A stretch of 64,000 nt of DNA from Enterobacter cloacae. GTDB taxonomy: Bacteria > Pseudomonadota > Gammaproteobacteria > Enterobacterales > Enterobacteriaceae. Within the stretch, counting starts at the first letter, position 1. Each line of letters starts with the position of its first letter. Shown here one piece after another: positions 8,976-20,606 of this stretch. The notes beneath the pieces were generated by a model. It was not told where the DNA came from. It was given only the letters and a program-made list of their open reading frames with translations, and did not search any database. The stretch covers positions 496,001 through 560,000 of the forward strand of contig NZ_JAALCJ010000001.1 of the NCBI RefSeq assembly GCF_011078175.1, in the 5' to 3' direction. Both the position numbers and the translations under genes were made by a program.

Positions 8976-9587
8976 TTACATAGCGTCCATCGCTTTCTGT
9001 ACTTTCCAGATATAACGTGGAGCCTGTGCTGACGGATGATTCTTTACAACGTGCTCAAAGAATTCATCTTTATCCATATCGTTAATCTCTTCTATCGCCT
9101 CTTTGCGATCGGATGAGAACGTTCGGAGCAGCGCGCCGGCCCCGTTAACGTACGACACCACCAGCGCATATTGCATCACTTCCGGATCGTCAATCCCCTT
9201 CAGAATGCCATGCTCCAGAATGCTCAGATAAGCGGTTCCCATAGAGATATTACGTTCCGGGTTTTTCAGCTCGCTGGTGGAAGGCTGTCCCTTCCAGCCC
9301 ATGTAGCGATAGACCTCTCTCCCCGCCGTCGAGGCTTTTAACTGCATCAGCCCCACCGCATTCGATTTACTCACCAGCGTCGGGTTGCCGCCAGATTCCA
9401 CGGCGATGATCGCCGTGATCAGGCGCGGGCTCACGCCCCAGGCCTTCCCGGCTTGTTCGCTGATCGGCATCCACTGCATGGCCCGCTTCACCGGCACTTC
9501 AGGGTTCCAGGGGGGATTTTGATAATCATGTTTTGAACTACAGCCAGCGAGCAGCACAATCAAAAAAGCAAACCATCTCAATTTCAC
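8976..9587 (-). CDS. emtA: Membrane-bound lytic murein transglycosylase EmtA
   Basis: This 203-aa outer-membrane lipoprotein cleaves glycan strands endolytically with formation of 1,6-anhydro-muropeptides. The lipobox LLAGC (Cys16) and an SLT fold are clear: catalytic Glu64 in AVESGGNP, then the NAVGLMQLK and [11 protein letters not shown] motifs. Length and residue positions match E. coli EmtA (MltE). The start is GTG at 9587, preceded by AAGGAT. It is divergent from ldcA, which acts on the products of murein turnover. Confidence 0.95.
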   Translation of the reverse strand: MKLRWFAFLIVLLAGCSSKHDYQNPPWNPEVPVKRAMQWMPISEQAGKAWGVSPRLITAIIAVESGGNPTLVSKSNAVGLMQLKASTAGREVYRYMGWKGQPSTSELKNPERNISMGTAYLSILEHGILKGIDDPEVMQYALVVSYVNGAGALLRTFSSDRKEAIEEINDMDKDEFFEHVVKNHPSAQAPRYIWKVQKAMDAM

Positions 9588-9694
9588 GTCATCTATCCTT
9601 ATAGCCGGTCATCGCGGTACGTCGCCCCTTGAAGCAGGCGGCGTATAAGCGGCATGATATAGGCAATTAGATTCTCATTCAGCAAGGAATTGCC

Positions 9695-10609
9695 ATGCCT
9701 CAGTTTCATCTCATCGCACCGTCGGGCTACTGCCTCAACCAGGAGGCGGCACAGCGGGGCGTTCAGCGCCTGCTGGAAATGGGCCATCAGGTAGAAAATC
9801 AGACAATTATCCCCCGCCGCACGCAGCGTTTTGCCGGTACGGAGGCGCAGAGACTGAGCGATATCAACAGCCTGGCGACGCTGGAAGGTGAAAACACCAT
9901 TGTGCTGGCCGTGCGCGGCGGCTATGGCGCGAGCAGGCTGCTGGAGAGCATCGATTGGGCCGGGCTGGCCGCACGCCAGCAGCAGGATCCGCTGTTAATC
10001 TGCGGACACAGCGATTTCACGGCGATCCAGCTCGGCCTGCTGGCGTTGCATAACGTCATTACCTTTAGCGGCCCGATGCTGGCCGGTAACTTTGGTGCGC
10101 CCGAGCTGGATGCTTTTACGCAGGACCATTTCTGGCGCGCCCTGCGAAACCCGACGTTCACCATAGAGTGGCAAGGCAACGGACCGCACTGGGAATGTGA
10201 AGGACAGCTGTGGGGCGGAAACCTCGCAATGCTGGTGTCGTTGATTGGTACGCCGTGGCTGCCGCAGATAAAGGACGGCATACTGGTGCTGGAAGATATC
10301 AACGAACACCCGTTCCGCGTGGAACGCATGCTATTACAGCTGTATCATGCCGGGATCCTGGATCGGCAGTCGGCTATTGTGCTGGGCAGTTTTAGCGGTT
10401 CAGCTCCTAACGATTACGATGCGGGCTACACGCTGGAAACCATGGTCGATTTCATTCGTTCCCGGCTGGATATCCCGGTGATCGCCGGTCTCGATTTCGG
10501 TCATGAACAGCAAACCGTCACGCTGCCGCTGGGTGCCCGGGCGCAACTTGTACACGATAAGTCAGGCAGCCGTTTAATAATTAGCGGTCATCCGGTCTTA
10601 AAGGCATAA
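9695..10609 (+). CDS. ldcA: Muramoyltetrapeptide (L,D-)carboxypeptidase LdcA
   Basis: This 304-aa cytoplasmic S66-family peptidase removes the terminal D-alanine from recycled murein tetrapeptides. The nucleophile Ser106 lies in ICGHSDFTA, at the same position as in E. coli. The Glu (ILVLEDINE region) and His (GLDFGHE) of the S66 triad are visible. Length equals E. coli LdcA. ATG at 9695 follows AAGGA. It is divergent from emtA across about 107 bp and upstream of cvrA in tandem. Confidence 0.95.
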   Translation: MPQFHLIAPSGYCLNQEAAQRGVQRLLEMGHQVENQTIIPRRTQRFAGTEAQRLSDINSLATLEGENTIVLAVRGGYGASRLLESIDWAGLAARQQQDPLLICGHSDFTAIQLGLLALHNVITFSGPMLAGNFGAPELDAFTQDHFWRALRNPTFTIEWQGNGPHWECEGQLWGGNLAMLVSLIGTPWLPQIKDGILVLEDINEHPFRVERMLLQLYHAGILDRQSAIVLGSFSGSAPNDYDAGYTLETMVDFIRSRLDIPVIAGLDFGHEQQTVTLPLGARAQLVHDKSGSRLIISGHPVLKA

Positions 10610-10688
10610 AAAAGCCGTTATTCCCCCTCAATAAAACGCAGTGAGCGTTGTTAATATGTTAGGGTTTTAATAACAGCGTTTACATTGA

Positions 10689-12440
<1,752 letters not shown>

Positions 12441-12450
12441 TTGCTTTTTT

Positions 12451-12528
12451 GCCGGGTGGCGGCTTCGCCTTACCCGGCCTACACAACCTTCGAGACTATA
12501 GGTCGGGTAAGCGTTAGCATCACCCGAC
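12451..12528. repeat. Pair of REP hairpins (BIME-like)
   Basis: Two REP-type hairpins lie in the cvrA/dadX convergent gap: GCCGGGT...ACCCGGC (12451-12478) and GTCGGGT...ACCCGAC (12502-12528). They share the stem and loop signature seen at other gene ends in this window. Confidence 0.7.
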
Positions 12529-12538
12529 ACAAAACGTG

Positions 12539-13609
12539 TTACACCGTCACAACAGGCACTCTTGGCGCCAGCGCGCACATCAGTTCATACCCCACGGTAC
12601 CCGCTGCGGCCGCCACGTCATCAATTTTCACCTCGTTGCCCCACAGCTCAACCGGTGAGCCGATCCCCGCCTGGGGACACGGCGTTAAATCAATGGCCAA
12701 CATGTCCATTGAAACAGTGCCTACCGTCCCCGTGCGCACGCCATCAACCCACACCGGCGTGCCGCTCGGGGCGATACGCGGATAACCGTCTGCATACCCC
12801 CCGGCCACAATACCGATACGCTGCTCGCCCGCTGCCCGATAGCGGCTGCCATAGCCCACCGTATCGCCCGCTTTCAGCGTCTGTACGCCAATGATCTCAC
12901 TGCGCAGGGTCATCACCGGCTTCAGACCGCTGTTAGCAATATCCTGCCACTGCCCGGAGGGTGACGCGCCGTACAGAACGATCCCCGGACGCACCCAGTC
13001 GTAGTGCGCCTCAGGATGCCAGAGCGTGGCCGCGGAGTTCGACAGTGAGCGCGAACACTCCAGTCCTTCTGCCGCCTGCTCAATGCGAACCATGGCATCG
13101 GCAATGCCGTCCGGCTTTTCCGCATCGGCGAAGTGTGCCATCAGCGTCATCTCGCCAACATTTTTCAGCGCACGAAGCTGCTGCCAGACCGTATGCACGC
13201 GCTCAGGCTGGAAGCCCAGACGGTTCATACCGCTGTTCACTTTGAGATAGATATCCAGCGGGGCATGCAGCTTCGCGTCCTGAATGGCCTTGATCTGCCA
13301 GTTACTGTGCACGCTGGTCGTCAGACGATACTTATCCAGCAGAGGCAAATCTTGCGCATGGAAGAATCCTTCCAGCAGCAGGATGGGGCCCTTCCAGCCG
13401 CGCTCGCGCAGCAGGATGGCCTCTTCCAGATTGAGTAAGGCAAAACCATCGGTGGCGCCGAGCGCACTCCAGATACGGTCGATACCATGACCGTAGGCGT
13501 TAGCTTTCACCACCGACCAGACACGAGAACCCGGCGCAGCACGGCGAACAATTTGCAGGTTATCCTTCAGCGCCTGCAAATCCAGCTGGGCCAGAATAGG
13601 ACGGGACAT
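12539..13609 (-). CDS. dadX: Catabolic alanine racemase DadX
   Basis: This 356-aa PLP enzyme interconverts L- and D-alanine, supplying D-alanine to DadA. Lys35 in [10 protein letters not shown] carries PLP, and the catalytic Tyr lies in [10 protein letters not shown]. Length matches DadX (356 aa) rather than biosynthetic Alr (359 aa). The dadA location confirms the call. It starts 9 bp after the dadA stop with a strong AAGGAG site, so dadAX is an operon. Confidence 0.96.
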   Translation of the reverse strand: MSRPILAQLDLQALKDNLQIVRRAAPGSRVWSVVKANAYGHGIDRIWSALGATDGFALLNLEEAILLRERGWKGPILLLEGFFHAQDLPLLDKYRLTTSVHSNWQIKAIQDAKLHAPLDIYLKVNSGMNRLGFQPERVHTVWQQLRALKNVGEMTLMAHFADAEKPDGIADAMVRIEQAAEGLECSRSLSNSAATLWHPEAHYDWVRPGIVLYGASPSGQWQDIANSGLKPVMTLRSEIIGVQTLKAGDTVGYGSRYRAAGEQRIGIVAGGYADGYPRIAPSGTPVWVDGVRTGTVGTVSMDMLAIDLTPCPQAGIGSPVELWGNEVKIDDVAAAAGTVGYELMCALAPRVPVVTV

Positions 13610-13618
13610 GACAACTCC

Positions 13619-14917
13619 TTAATTGTGCGCGCCGTGCAGATGCTGTGGACGCGATGGGGTATACCCTGATTGATAGCGTGCGGCGCTCAAATCGTCAAAC
13701 GGAATGGCCGGCGTACGCCCGGAAATCAGGTCGCTCAGCAGCTGGCCCGAACCGCAGGCCATGGTCCAGCCGAGCGTGCCGTGACCGGTGTTCGTCCATA
13801 AATTTTTGTACGGCGTACGGCCTACTATAGGCGTGCCGTCCGGGGTCATTGGACGCAGGCCGGTCCAGAACGTTGCCTGCTCAATGAAGCCGCCGCGCGG
13901 GAAGAGATCGCCGACGACCATCTCCAGCGTTTCACGGCGCGGCTTGAGCAGCTCGGTATTAAAGCCAACGATCTCCGCCATGCCGCCAACGCGGATCCGG
14001 TTATCGAAGCGGGTGATGGCGATTTTGTAGGTTTCATCAAGAATGGTCGAGACCGGCGCGCCGTTGTCTTCTTTCACCGGAATGGTCAGAGAGTAGCCTT
14101 TCAGCGGATAGACCGGGATATCCAGGATCCCCTTCAGCATCGCTGTTGAGTAGGAGCCGAACGCCATCACGTAGGCATCGGCTTTAATCACCTCTTCTCC
14201 ACACTTCACCCCGTAAATCTTCTCGCCTTCCGACAGCAGCTTGTCGACGGAGGTGTTGAAGCGGAATTTTACCCCGGCCTGCTCACACATGCGCGCCAGA
14301 CGTTGGGTGAAAAGCTGGCAGTCGCCGGTTTCGTCGTTCGGTAAACGCAGACCGCCCGTCAGCTTATGCGCAACCTCGGCAAGCGCGGGTTCCACCTGCG
14401 CCAGCTGGCTGGCCTCCAGCAGCTGATACGGTACGCCCGCATCTTCAAGCACGGCGATATCGCGTGTCGCATTTTCGTATTGTTGCGCGGTACGGAACAG
14501 CTGAAGCGTGCCGCCCTGGCGCCCTTCATATTCGATGCCCGTTGAGGCTCGCAGCGCCTTCAGGCAATCGCGGCTGTATTCCGCCAGGCGTACCATGCGC
14601 CCTTTGTTTTCCATATAGTGGCGGGTGTCGCAGTTGCGCAGCATCTGCCACATCCACTTAAGCTGGAACGGCGTGCCGTCGAGACTTATCGCCAGGGGCG
14701 CATGCCGCTGAAACATCCATTTAATTGCCTTCAGCGGAACGCCCGGGGCCGCCCACGGTGCAGCGTAGCCCGGGGAGATTTGCCCCGCATTCGCCGCACT
14801 GGTTTCCAGCGCCGGACCGGATTCGCGATCGATAACGGTAACCTCATGTCCCGCCTGACTTAAATACCAGGCGCTGGTTACGCCAACGACACCACTTCCC
14901 AGTATGACAACACGCAT
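13619..14917 (-). CDS. dadA: D-amino acid dehydrogenase DadA
   Basis: This 432-aa FAD-dependent, membrane-associated dehydrogenase oxidises D-alanine to pyruvate and ammonia, passing electrons to the respiratory chain. The N-terminal FAD motif [13 protein letters not shown] and the C-terminal [14 protein letters not shown] are clear. It is nearly colinear with E. coli DadA (432 aa). ATG at 14917 is chosen over a GTG two codons upstream because GGAG is correctly spaced only for the ATG. dadX follows directly. The upstream region has a CRP-like site. Confidence 0.97.
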   Translation of the reverse strand: MRVVILGSGVVGVTSAWYLSQAGHEVTVIDRESGPALETSAANAGQISPGYAAPWAAPGVPLKAIKWMFQRHAPLAISLDGTPFQLKWMWQMLRNCDTRHYMENKGRMVRLAEYSRDCLKALRASTGIEYEGRQGGTLQLFRTAQQYENATRDIAVLEDAGVPYQLLEASQLAQVEPALAEVAHKLTGGLRLPNDETGDCQLFTQRLARMCEQAGVKFRFNTSVDKLLSEGEKIYGVKCGEEVIKADAYVMAFGSYSTAMLKGILDIPVYPLKGYSLTIPVKEDNGAPVSTILDETYKIAITRFDNRIRVGGMAEIVGFNTELLKPRRETLEMVVGDLFPRGGFIEQATFWTGLRPMTPDGTPIVGRTPYKNLWTNTGHGTLGWTMACGSGQLLSDLISGRTPAIPFDDLSAARYQSGYTPSRPQHLHGAHN

Positions 14918-15004
14918 AGCCACTCCATTATGAGCAAAAGAACAATCATCTAATTACAGATTGATAACCTAGTTGAAAATATTATTCAACATATGACTTT
15001 TTTA

Positions 15005-15021
15005 TGGTGACACAACTCACA
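15005..15021. promoter_or_regulatory. Putative CRP site upstream of dadA
   Basis: GTGA-N6-TCAC (15007-15020) matches the core of the CRP consensus TGTGA-N6-TCACA. It lies about 90 bp upstream of dadA in an AT-rich region of 321 bp that otherwise holds no gene. The dadAX operon is CRP- and Lrp-controlled in E. coli. Confidence 0.55.
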
Positions 15022-15180
15022 TACCCCGCTGTATCAGGGGATAGCGCTTATTTGGGATCTCCTGCTGCGCGTTATTTTTAACCAGTAGAAAATTCTGTGG
15101 GTACCGCTTTTTTTGCCGTATCGAAAACGCGAAATCGCAAAGAAAAAATTTCTGCACCCCGCGTATTTGAATGGGGTGAT

Positions 15181-15187
15181 CTATGCT
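15181..15187 (+). promoter_or_regulatory. Putative sigma-S-type -10 element of ycgB
   Basis: CTATGCT resembles the sigma-S -10 consensus CTATACT and lies 52 bp upstream of ycgB. YcgB is known as an RpoS-dependent gene in E. coli. This is a motif match only. Confidence 0.4.
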
Positions 15188-15238
15188 TGAAAGGAGGCTC
15201 TCCAGTCAGAGAGAGCGACCGACAACGAGGGCGCGCTA

Positions 15239-16771
15239 ATGGCTACACTAGATTCCATGTCCAGGGACAGCACCCGTCTGAGCGATGGACCCGACTGGAC
15301 CTTCGAGTTGCTGGATGTCTACCTGGCGGAGATCGACCGGGTGGCTAAACTCTATCGTCTGGATACCTACCCCCACCAGATTGAAGTCATCACCTCGGAA
15401 CAGATGATGGACGCATATTCCAGCGTCGGGATGCCAATTAACTATCCGCACTGGTCGTTCGGCAAAAAATTTATTGAAACAGAGCGGCTTTATAAACACG
15501 GGCAGCAGGGGCTGGCGTATGAAATTGTCATTAACTCTAACCCATGTATCGCCTATCTGATGGAGGAGAACACCATTACCATGCAGGCGCTGGTGATGGC
15601 GCACGCCTGCTACGGACATAACTCATTCTTCAAAAATAACTATCTGTTCCGCAGCTGGACGGACGCCAGCTCCATCGTCGATTATCTGATCTTCGCCCGC
15701 AAATACATTACCGACTGCGAAGAGCGCTACGGCGTGGACGAGGTGGAGAAGCTGCTGGACTCCTGCCACGCGCTAATGAACTACGGCGTTGACCGCTATA
15801 AGCGTCCGCAGAAGATCTCATTGCAGGAAGAAAAAGCCCGGCAGAAAAGCCGCGAGGAGTATCTGCAAAGCCAGGTGAATATGCTGTGGCGCACCCTGCC
15901 AAAACGTGAAGAGGAGAAAACCGTCGCCGAGGCGCGTCGCTACCCTTCCGAGCCGCAGGAAAACCTGCTGTACTTTATGGAGAAAAACGCCCCGCTGCTG
16001 GAGCCGTGGCAGCGTGAGATCCTGCGAATCGTGCGCAAAGTAAGCCAGTATTTCTATCCACAGAAGCAGACGCAGGTGATGAACGAAGGCTGGGCGACCT
16101 TCTGGCACTACACCATTCTTAACCATCTGTACGACGAAGGAAAAGTCACCGAACGGTTTATGATGGAGTTTCTGCACAGCCACACCAACGTGGTTTTCCA
16201 GCCAGCATATAACAGCCCGTGGTACAGCGGCATTAACCCGTACGCGCTTGGTTTTGCCATGTTCCAGGATATCAAGCGTATTTGTCAGTCGCCCACCGAA
16301 GAGGACAAATACTGGTTCCCGGATATTGCCGGTTCCGACTGGCTGGAAACGCTGCACTTCGCAATGCGTGATTTTAAGGATGAGAGCTTTATCAGCCAGT
16401 TCATGTCGCCGAAAATCATGCGTGATTTCCGCTTCTTCACCGTACTGGATGATGATCGCAACAACTACCTGGAAATCTCCGCGATCCACAACGAGGAGGG
16501 TTATCGCGAGATCCGTTCGCGTCTGTCATCCCAGTACAACCTCAGCAATCTTGAACCGAACATACAGGTCTGGAACGTGGATCTGCGCGGCGATCGCTCT
16601 CTGACGCTGCGCTATATCCCGCACAACCGCGCGCCGCTGGATAAGGGGCGTAAGGAAGTGCTAAAGCATGTGCATCGCCTGTGGGGATTCGACGTATTGC
16701 TGGAGCAGCAAAACGAAGATGGCAGCGTGGAACTGCTGGAGCGGTGTCCGGCGCGGTTGAATACGCTGTAG
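15239..16771 (+). CDS. ycgB: SpoVR family protein YcgB
   Basis: This 510-aa cytoplasmic protein belongs to the SpoVR family, named after a Bacillus spore-cortex gene. Its biochemical role in enterobacteria is unknown. The sequence is essentially colinear with E. coli YcgB (510 aa). It is rich in His and aromatic residues, for example NYPHWSFGKKF, HACYGHNSFFKN and MNEGWATFWHY. The HExxH-like element of some relatives is absent in that form. An internal Glu/Arg-rich stretch (about 195-245) is probably a coiled coil. It is divergent from dadAX and probably stationary-phase induced. Confidence 0.93.
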   Translation: MATLDSMSRDSTRLSDGPDWTFELLDVYLAEIDRVAKLYRLDTYPHQIEVITSEQMMDAYSSVGMPINYPHWSFGKKFIETERLYKHGQQGLAYEIVINSNPCIAYLMEENTITMQALVMAHACYGHNSFFKNNYLFRSWTDASSIVDYLIFARKYITDCEERYGVDEVEKLLDSCHALMNYGVDRYKRPQKISLQEEKARQKSREEYLQSQVNMLWRTLPKREEEKTVAEARRYPSEPQENLLYFMEKNAPLLEPWQREILRIVRKVSQYFYPQKQTQVMNEGWATFWHYTILNHLYDEGKVTERFMMEFLHSHTNVVFQPAYNSPWYSGINPYALGFAMFQDIKRICQSPTEEDKYWFPDIAGSDWLETLHFAMRDFKDESFISQFMSPKIMRDFRFFTVLDDDRNNYLEISAIHNEEGYREIRSRLSSQYNLSNLEPNIQVWNVDLRGDRSLTLRYIPHNRAPLDKGRKEVLKHVHRLWGFDVLLEQQNEDGSVELLERCPARLNTL

Positions 16772-16776
16772 TTTTT

Positions 16777-16845
16777 GCCGGGTTGCGGCTACGCCGTACC
16801 CGGCCTACGGGTTTTGCAGGGCCTGTAAGCGAAGCGCCACCGGAC
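16777..16845. repeat. Two REP hairpins after ycgB
   Basis: GCCGGGTTGCGG...ACCCGGC (16777-16804) and a GCCTGTAAGCGAAGCGCCACCGGAC half element (16821-16845) lie between ycgB and the ycgB/fadR terminator, in the same family as the other REPs of the window. Confidence 0.6.
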
Positions 16846-16848
16846 GAA

Positions 16849-16876
16849 AAAAAACCTCTCGTACGAGAGGTTTTTT
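16849..16876. terminator. Bidirectional terminator between ycgB and fadR
   Basis: A perfect 28-bp palindrome has arms AAAAAACCTCTC and GAGAGGTTTTTT around GTAC. It gives a rho-independent terminator in both directions for the convergent ycgB and fadR. Confidence 0.9.
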
Positions 16877-16879
16877 ATT

Positions 16880-17599
16880 TCAGCGACTCTGAATCGCTAA
16901 ATCACCCGGCAGGGTTTTCTGCATCCGGTGCCAGATTTCACCGGAGTCGTGGCCGTAACGACGCACCGTTTCATAGACCTGATCGTGCAGCCCTTCAGTG
17001 CAGAGTTTGCTCAGCTTATGGTAGAAGCCGAGCGCCAGGCTGCGGGCTTCAGGGTTAGCAAAGTAGTGACGACCAATGCGCGTATATAACCCTTTCATCC
17101 CATTCAGGATCAGACCGTAAACCGGATTGCCGGAAGCAAACGCCAGACCGCGGAAGACGTTGTAATCCAGGGTCGCAAAGGCATCCGCGTGGTCTTCCAC
17201 CTCATTGGCGGTGGCGAGCACTTTCAGCGCATCTTCAGGGTGCTGACGAAACGCGGTGCGGATGAAAATGGTGGCAATGTTGGTGCGCACGGAAAGCAGA
17301 TTATCAATCAACTGCGGTACGCTTTCGTGATCGAGACGCGCCAGCGTTTCAAGAATATTCAGCCCGGATGTTTCCCAGAAGTTGTTCACTTTAGTGGGTT
17401 TGCCATGCTGTATCGTCAACCAGCCATCGCGCGCCAGACGCTGGAGCACTTCTCGCAGCGTGGTACGGGTGACGCCAATCAGTTCAGAGAGTTCGCGTTC
17501 AGCAGGTAGAATTGATCCCGCAGGGAAACGATTATTCCAGATGCTTTCAATGATGTACTCTTCCGCGAAACCCGCCGGGCTCTGCGCCTTAATGACCAT
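16880..17599 (-). CDS. fadR: Fatty acid metabolism regulator FadR
   Basis: This 239-aa GntR-family regulator represses fad (beta-oxidation) genes and activates fabA/fabB. Long-chain acyl-CoA binding releases it from DNA. The N-terminal winged helix (about 1-75, with [24 protein letters not shown]) and the all-helical acyl-CoA-binding domain (about 80-230) are intact. The length equals E. coli FadR. ATG at 17599 is chosen by alignment; the frame continues 35 codons upstream but without family similarity. Its target fadD lies in the same window with an operator-like site. The gene is divergent from nhaB. Confidence 0.97.
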   Translation of the reverse strand: MVIKAQSPAGFAEEYIIESIWNNRFPAGSILPAERELSELIGVTRTTLREVLQRLARDGWLTIQHGKPTKVNNFWETSGLNILETLARLDHESVPQLIDNLLSVRTNIATIFIRTAFRQHPEDALKVLATANEVEDHADAFATLDYNVFRGLAFASGNPVYGLILNGMKGLYTRIGRHYFANPEARSLALGFYHKLSKLCTEGLHDQVYETVRRYGHDSGEIWHRMQKTLPGDLAIQSR

Positions 17600-17801
17600 A
17601 GTGAGATTTCCATTACACAGCTTTAGCAAATTGCACTCATCATACCAGAGGCGCGCAGAGGCAGATAGCGCAGCAGAGACAGAAAAGAGGGATCGCCGTT
17701 TCATTTTTATGAAATTTACAAAAGGGCTTTATCCCCCTCTCCGTCGCCATTTTTGCGTATACTGATGTCTTGTCTTATTTGACGGGGAAAGGACGTCTGT
17801 C

Positions 17802-19340
17802 GTGGAAATTTCATTTGGGCGCGCACTTTGGCGCAACTTTTTAGGCCAGTCACCGGACTGGTACAAACTCACTCTACTGGTATTCCTGATCGTTAATCCC
17901 GTTATCTTTTTGCTGGATCCCTTCAGTGCCGGGTGGCTGCTGGTCGCCGAGTTTATCTTTACCCTGGCGATGGCGCTGAAGTGCTATCCGCTATTGCCCG
18001 GCGGGCTACTGGCGCTGGAAGCCGTGATCGTGGGAATGACCAGCGCGGAGCATGTTAAAAACGAGATTGCGTCGAATCTCGAAGTCCTGCTGCTGCTGAT
18101 CTTCATGGTGGCAGGGATCTACTTCATGAAGCAACTTCTGCTGTTTATCTTCACCCGTTTGCTGCTGAGCATTCCATCGAAAACGCTGCTCTCGCTGGCG
18201 TTTTGTCTCGCCGCAGCCTTCCTGTCAGCTTTCCTGGATGCGCTGACGGTCGTGGCGGTGGTGATCAGCGTCGCCGTCGGCTTTTACGGGATTTATCACC
18301 GGGTGGCCTCGTCTCGTCCTGGCGATAACTTGCAGGACGACAGCCACGTTGAGGCGCACAACCGCGATGTGCTCGAGCAGTTCCGCGCGTTTCTGCGTAG
18401 CCTGATGATGCATGCGGGCGTGGGGACGGCGCTGGGCGGCGTGATGACCATGGTCGGTGAGCCGCAAAACCTGATTATCGCCAAAGCGGCTGAGTGGCAT
18501 TTTGGCGAATTTTTCCTGCGCATGGCGCCGGTCAGCGTGCCCGTGCTGCTCTGCGGGTTAGCAACCTGTGTGCTGCTCGAAAAATTCAACCTCTTTGGCT
18601 ATGGTGCTAAGTTGCCCGATCCGGTCCGCCAGGAGCTGCATAAGTTTGACGAGCAGAGCCGCAAACAACGCACGCGCCAGGAGACCCTCCGCCTGATAGC
18701 ACAGGGGTTGATCGGCGTGTGGCTTATCGCTGCGCTGGCTCTCCACCTTGCCGAGGTGGGGCTGATTGGCCTGTCGGTAATTATTCTGGCAACCAGCCTG
18801 AGCGGCGTTACGGACGAACATGCTATCGGTAAGGCCTTTACCGAAGCGCTGCCCTTTACCGCCCTGCTGGCGGTGTTTTTCGCCGTCGTGGCAGTGATTA
18901 TTGACCAACATCTGTTCGCGCCGATCATCGCCTTTGTGCTTCAGGCTACGCCCGATTCGCAGCTTACGCTGTTCTATTTGTTTAACGGTCTGTTGTCCTC
19001 TATATCCGATAACGTCTTTGTCGGGACGGTATACATCAATGAGGCCAAAGCCGCGATGGAGCAAGGGATTGTCAGCAGTGAACAGTTCGAGCTGCTGGCG
19101 GTGGCGATCAACACCGGAACCAACCTCCCCTCCGTGGCAACCCCGAACGGTCAGGCGGCATTCCTCTTCCTGCTGACCTCGGCGCTGGCGCCACTCATAC
19201 GACTTTCTTATGGAAGAATGGTCTGGATGGCGCTGCCGTATACGCTGATGCTTACCCTGGTGGGTTTGCTGTGCATCAAAATTACTCTCGTTCCCTGTAC
19301 GCAATGGTTGTTGCAAGCAGGTATACTTGCGGCGCATTAA
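17802..19340 (+). CDS. nhaB: Na+/H+ antiporter NhaB
   Basis: This 512-aa inner-membrane antiporter exchanges about 3 H+ for 2 Na+ and matters at neutral pH. About 12 transmembrane helices span the protein. The characteristic [16 protein letters not shown] and the [19 protein letters not shown] segment are conserved with E. coli NhaB (513 aa). The GTG start at 17802 follows GGGGAAAGGACG. It is divergent from fadR over about 200 bp; in E. coli FadR influences nhaB expression. dsbB follows 46 bp downstream in the same direction. Confidence 0.96.
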   Translation: MEISFGRALWRNFLGQSPDWYKLTLLVFLIVNPVIFLLDPFSAGWLLVAEFIFTLAMALKCYPLLPGGLLALEAVIVGMTSAEHVKNEIASNLEVLLLLIFMVAGIYFMKQLLLFIFTRLLLSIPSKTLLSLAFCLAAAFLSAFLDALTVVAVVISVAVGFYGIYHRVASSRPGDNLQDDSHVEAHNRDVLEQFRAFLRSLMMHAGVGTALGGVMTMVGEPQNLIIAKAAEWHFGEFFLRMAPVSVPVLLCGLATCVLLEKFNLFGYGAKLPDPVRQELHKFDEQSRKQRTRQETLRLIAQGLIGVWLIAALALHLAEVGLIGLSVIILATSLSGVTDEHAIGKAFTEALPFTALLAVFFAVVAVIIDQHLFAPIIAFVLQATPDSQLTLFYLFNGLLSSISDNVFVGTVYINEAKAAMEQGIVSSEQFELLAVAINTGTNLPSVATPNGQAAFLFLLTSALAPLIRLSYGRMVWMALPYTLMLTLVGLLCIKITLVPCTQWLLQAGILAAH

Positions 19341-19386
19341 AATTCGTTTACACTGCGCTGTCTAAGCATGTTCCAGGGAAATGATT

Positions 19387-19917
19387 ATGTTGCGATTTTT
19401 GAACCAGTGCTCACGCGGTCGCGGAGCGTGGTTGTTGATGGCCCTGACCGCCTTTGCGCTGGAAATGGTCGCGCTGTGGTTTCAGCATGTGATGGGGTTG
19501 AAACCTTGCGTACTGTGTATTTATGAGCGTTGTGCGCTGTTCGGCATTATGGGCGCGGGTCTGGTAGGTGCAATTGCACCCAAATCACCGTTACGCTATG
19601 CGGCAATTGCCATCTGGCTGTACAGCGCCGGAAAAGGAATTGCGCTTGCCTGGGAGCACACCCAGATGCAGCTTCACCCATCGCCGTTTATGACCTGCGA
19701 TTTTGCCGCCCGCTTCCCGAGCTGGCTGCCGCTGGATAAATGGCTGCCGCAGGTGTTTGTGGCCTCCGGTGACTGCTCTGTACGCCAGTGGGAATTCCTG
19801 TCGCTAGAGATGCCGCAGTGGCTGGTGGGCATTTTTGTCGCCTACTTTGTGGTGGCACTGCTGGTGCTGATTGCCCAGCCGTTCAAACCAAAGAAACGCG
19901 ATCTTTTTGGAAGATAA
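19387..19917 (+). CDS. dsbB: Disulfide bond formation protein DsbB
   Basis: This 176-aa inner-membrane protein has four transmembrane helices. It reoxidises periplasmic DsbA and passes electrons to quinone. All four catalytic Cys are present at the E. coli positions: Cys41/Cys44 (CVLC) in the first periplasmic loop and Cys104/Cys130 in the second. ATG at 19387 is preferred over ATG 19381, since AGGGA is correctly spaced only for the former and the length then equals E. coli. In E. coli umuDC and hlyE follow; here there is only a REP hairpin and a terminator carrying a tiny inserted element. Confidence 0.96.
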   Translation: MLRFLNQCSRGRGAWLLMALTAFALEMVALWFQHVMGLKPCVLCIYERCALFGIMGAGLVGAIAPKSPLRYAAIAIWLYSAGKGIALAWEHTQMQLHPSPFMTCDFAARFPSWLPLDKWLPQVFVASGDCSVRQWEFLSLEMPQWLVGIFVAYFVVALLVLIAQPFKPKKRDLFGR

Positions 19918-19945
19918 AAGCAAAACGGCAACGTCAGTTTTGTAG

Positions 19946-19971
19946 GTCGGGTAAGCGCAGCGCCACCCGAC
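19946..19971. repeat. REP hairpin after dsbB
   Basis: GTCGGGT (19946-19952) pairs with ACCCGAC (19965-19971) around an AAGCGCAGCGCC core, the commonest REP form in this window. Confidence 0.65.
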
Positions 19972-19986
19972 TAAATTGCGCACAAT

Positions 19987-20067
19987 AAAAACCCGCCGAG
20001 TGAACTGACCCCTTAAAGTTGGACACTAAACCAACCGATGGGTGTGTAGTTCATGAGGCGGGTTTTT
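19987..20067. terminator. dsbB/ycgN terminator split by an insertion
   Basis: AAAAACCCGCC (19988-19998 region) and GGCGGGTTTTTT (20057-20068 region) form the two arms of a typical bidirectional terminator for the convergent dsbB and ycgN. They are separated by about 58 nt instead of a few. The extra sequence is an IS150-like miniature element; removing it restores a short, perfect stem-loop. Confidence 0.6.
20001..20054. mobile_element. 54-bp IS150-like miniature element (paired ends only)
   Basis: The left end TGAACTGACCCC...GTTGGAC resembles the terminal repeat of IS150-group IS3-family elements (TG-A/T-ACT...CCC...GTTGGAC). Read inward on the other strand, the right end begins TGAACT, then CACCCAT and GTTGG, the same pattern with two extra bases. 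GAG occurs immediately at both sides (19998-20000 and 20055-20057), as a 3-bp target duplication would. There is no room for a transposase, so any movement would need one in trans. The assignment rests on motif resemblance from memory. Confidence 0.45.
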
Positions 20068-20072
20068 TATTA

Positions 20073-20513
20073 TCACCGATTTGGGTGATTCATAATATGG
20101 TCTTCCCAGTCCAGCACCTCGGACTCTTTCACCGCAATGTGGCGCACGGAAATACGTTCGCCGTGCATCGCCGCTTTCGACCCCGTCAACAGCGGATGCC
20201 ATGTGGGCAGATCTTTCCCTTCCGCCAGCAGGCGATACGCGCAGGTATGCGGCAGCCACTCAAAGGTCGGCAGATTTTCACGGGTTAACTTGATGCAGTC
20301 CGGCTCATATTCGAAACGGCGCTCATAGTTGCGGCACTGGCAGGTTTTGATGTTTAACTGCTTGCAGGCAACGTTGGTGAAATAGATCTCGTCCGAATCT
20401 TCATCCATCAGCTTATGCAGGCAGCACTGCCCGCAGCCGTCACACAACGATTCCCACTCCGCGTCGGTCATGTCGTCGAGCGTTTTGCTTTGCCAGAAAG
20501 GAATGTCGTTCAT
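20073..20513 (-). CDS. ycgN: UPF0260 cysteine-cluster protein YcgN
   Basis: This 146-aa cytoplasmic protein belongs to the YkgJ-type putative Zn/Fe-chelating family. Cys pairs occur in CDGCGQCC, in [13 protein letters not shown] and at CAYRL, and are conserved in E. coli YcgN. Its function is unknown; metal-cluster binding is inferred from the Cys pattern. ATG at 20513 is taken as start; a GTG four codons upstream (20525) is an equally weak alternative, as neither has a strong Shine-Dalgarno. ycgM and ycgL lie upstream on the same strand. Confidence 0.88.
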   Translation of the reverse strand: MNDIPFWQSKTLDDMTDAEWESLCDGCGQCCLHKLMDEDSDEIYFTNVACKQLNIKTCQCRNYERRFEYEPDCIKLTRENLPTFEWLPHTCAYRLLAEGKDLPTWHPLLTGSKAAMHGERISVRHIAVKESEVLDWEDHIMNHPNR

Positions 20514-20606
20514 CGGGATGTCCACACGTCAAAATAGAGCGCACCTTATAACGAGTCTGGCACGTTGATGCAAGTTTTGCCGCCCTTTTGAGGCGGCAAG
20601 GTACTT

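Noticed and set aside
15839-16489. Antisense frame of about 220 codons in ycgB
   Set aside because: Fully inside ycgB on the other strand and without features of its own.
18558-19337. 259-codon frame opposite nhaB
   Set aside because: Antisense to a membrane-protein gene; Gln/Arg/His-rich translation is the usual complement of hydrophobic codons.
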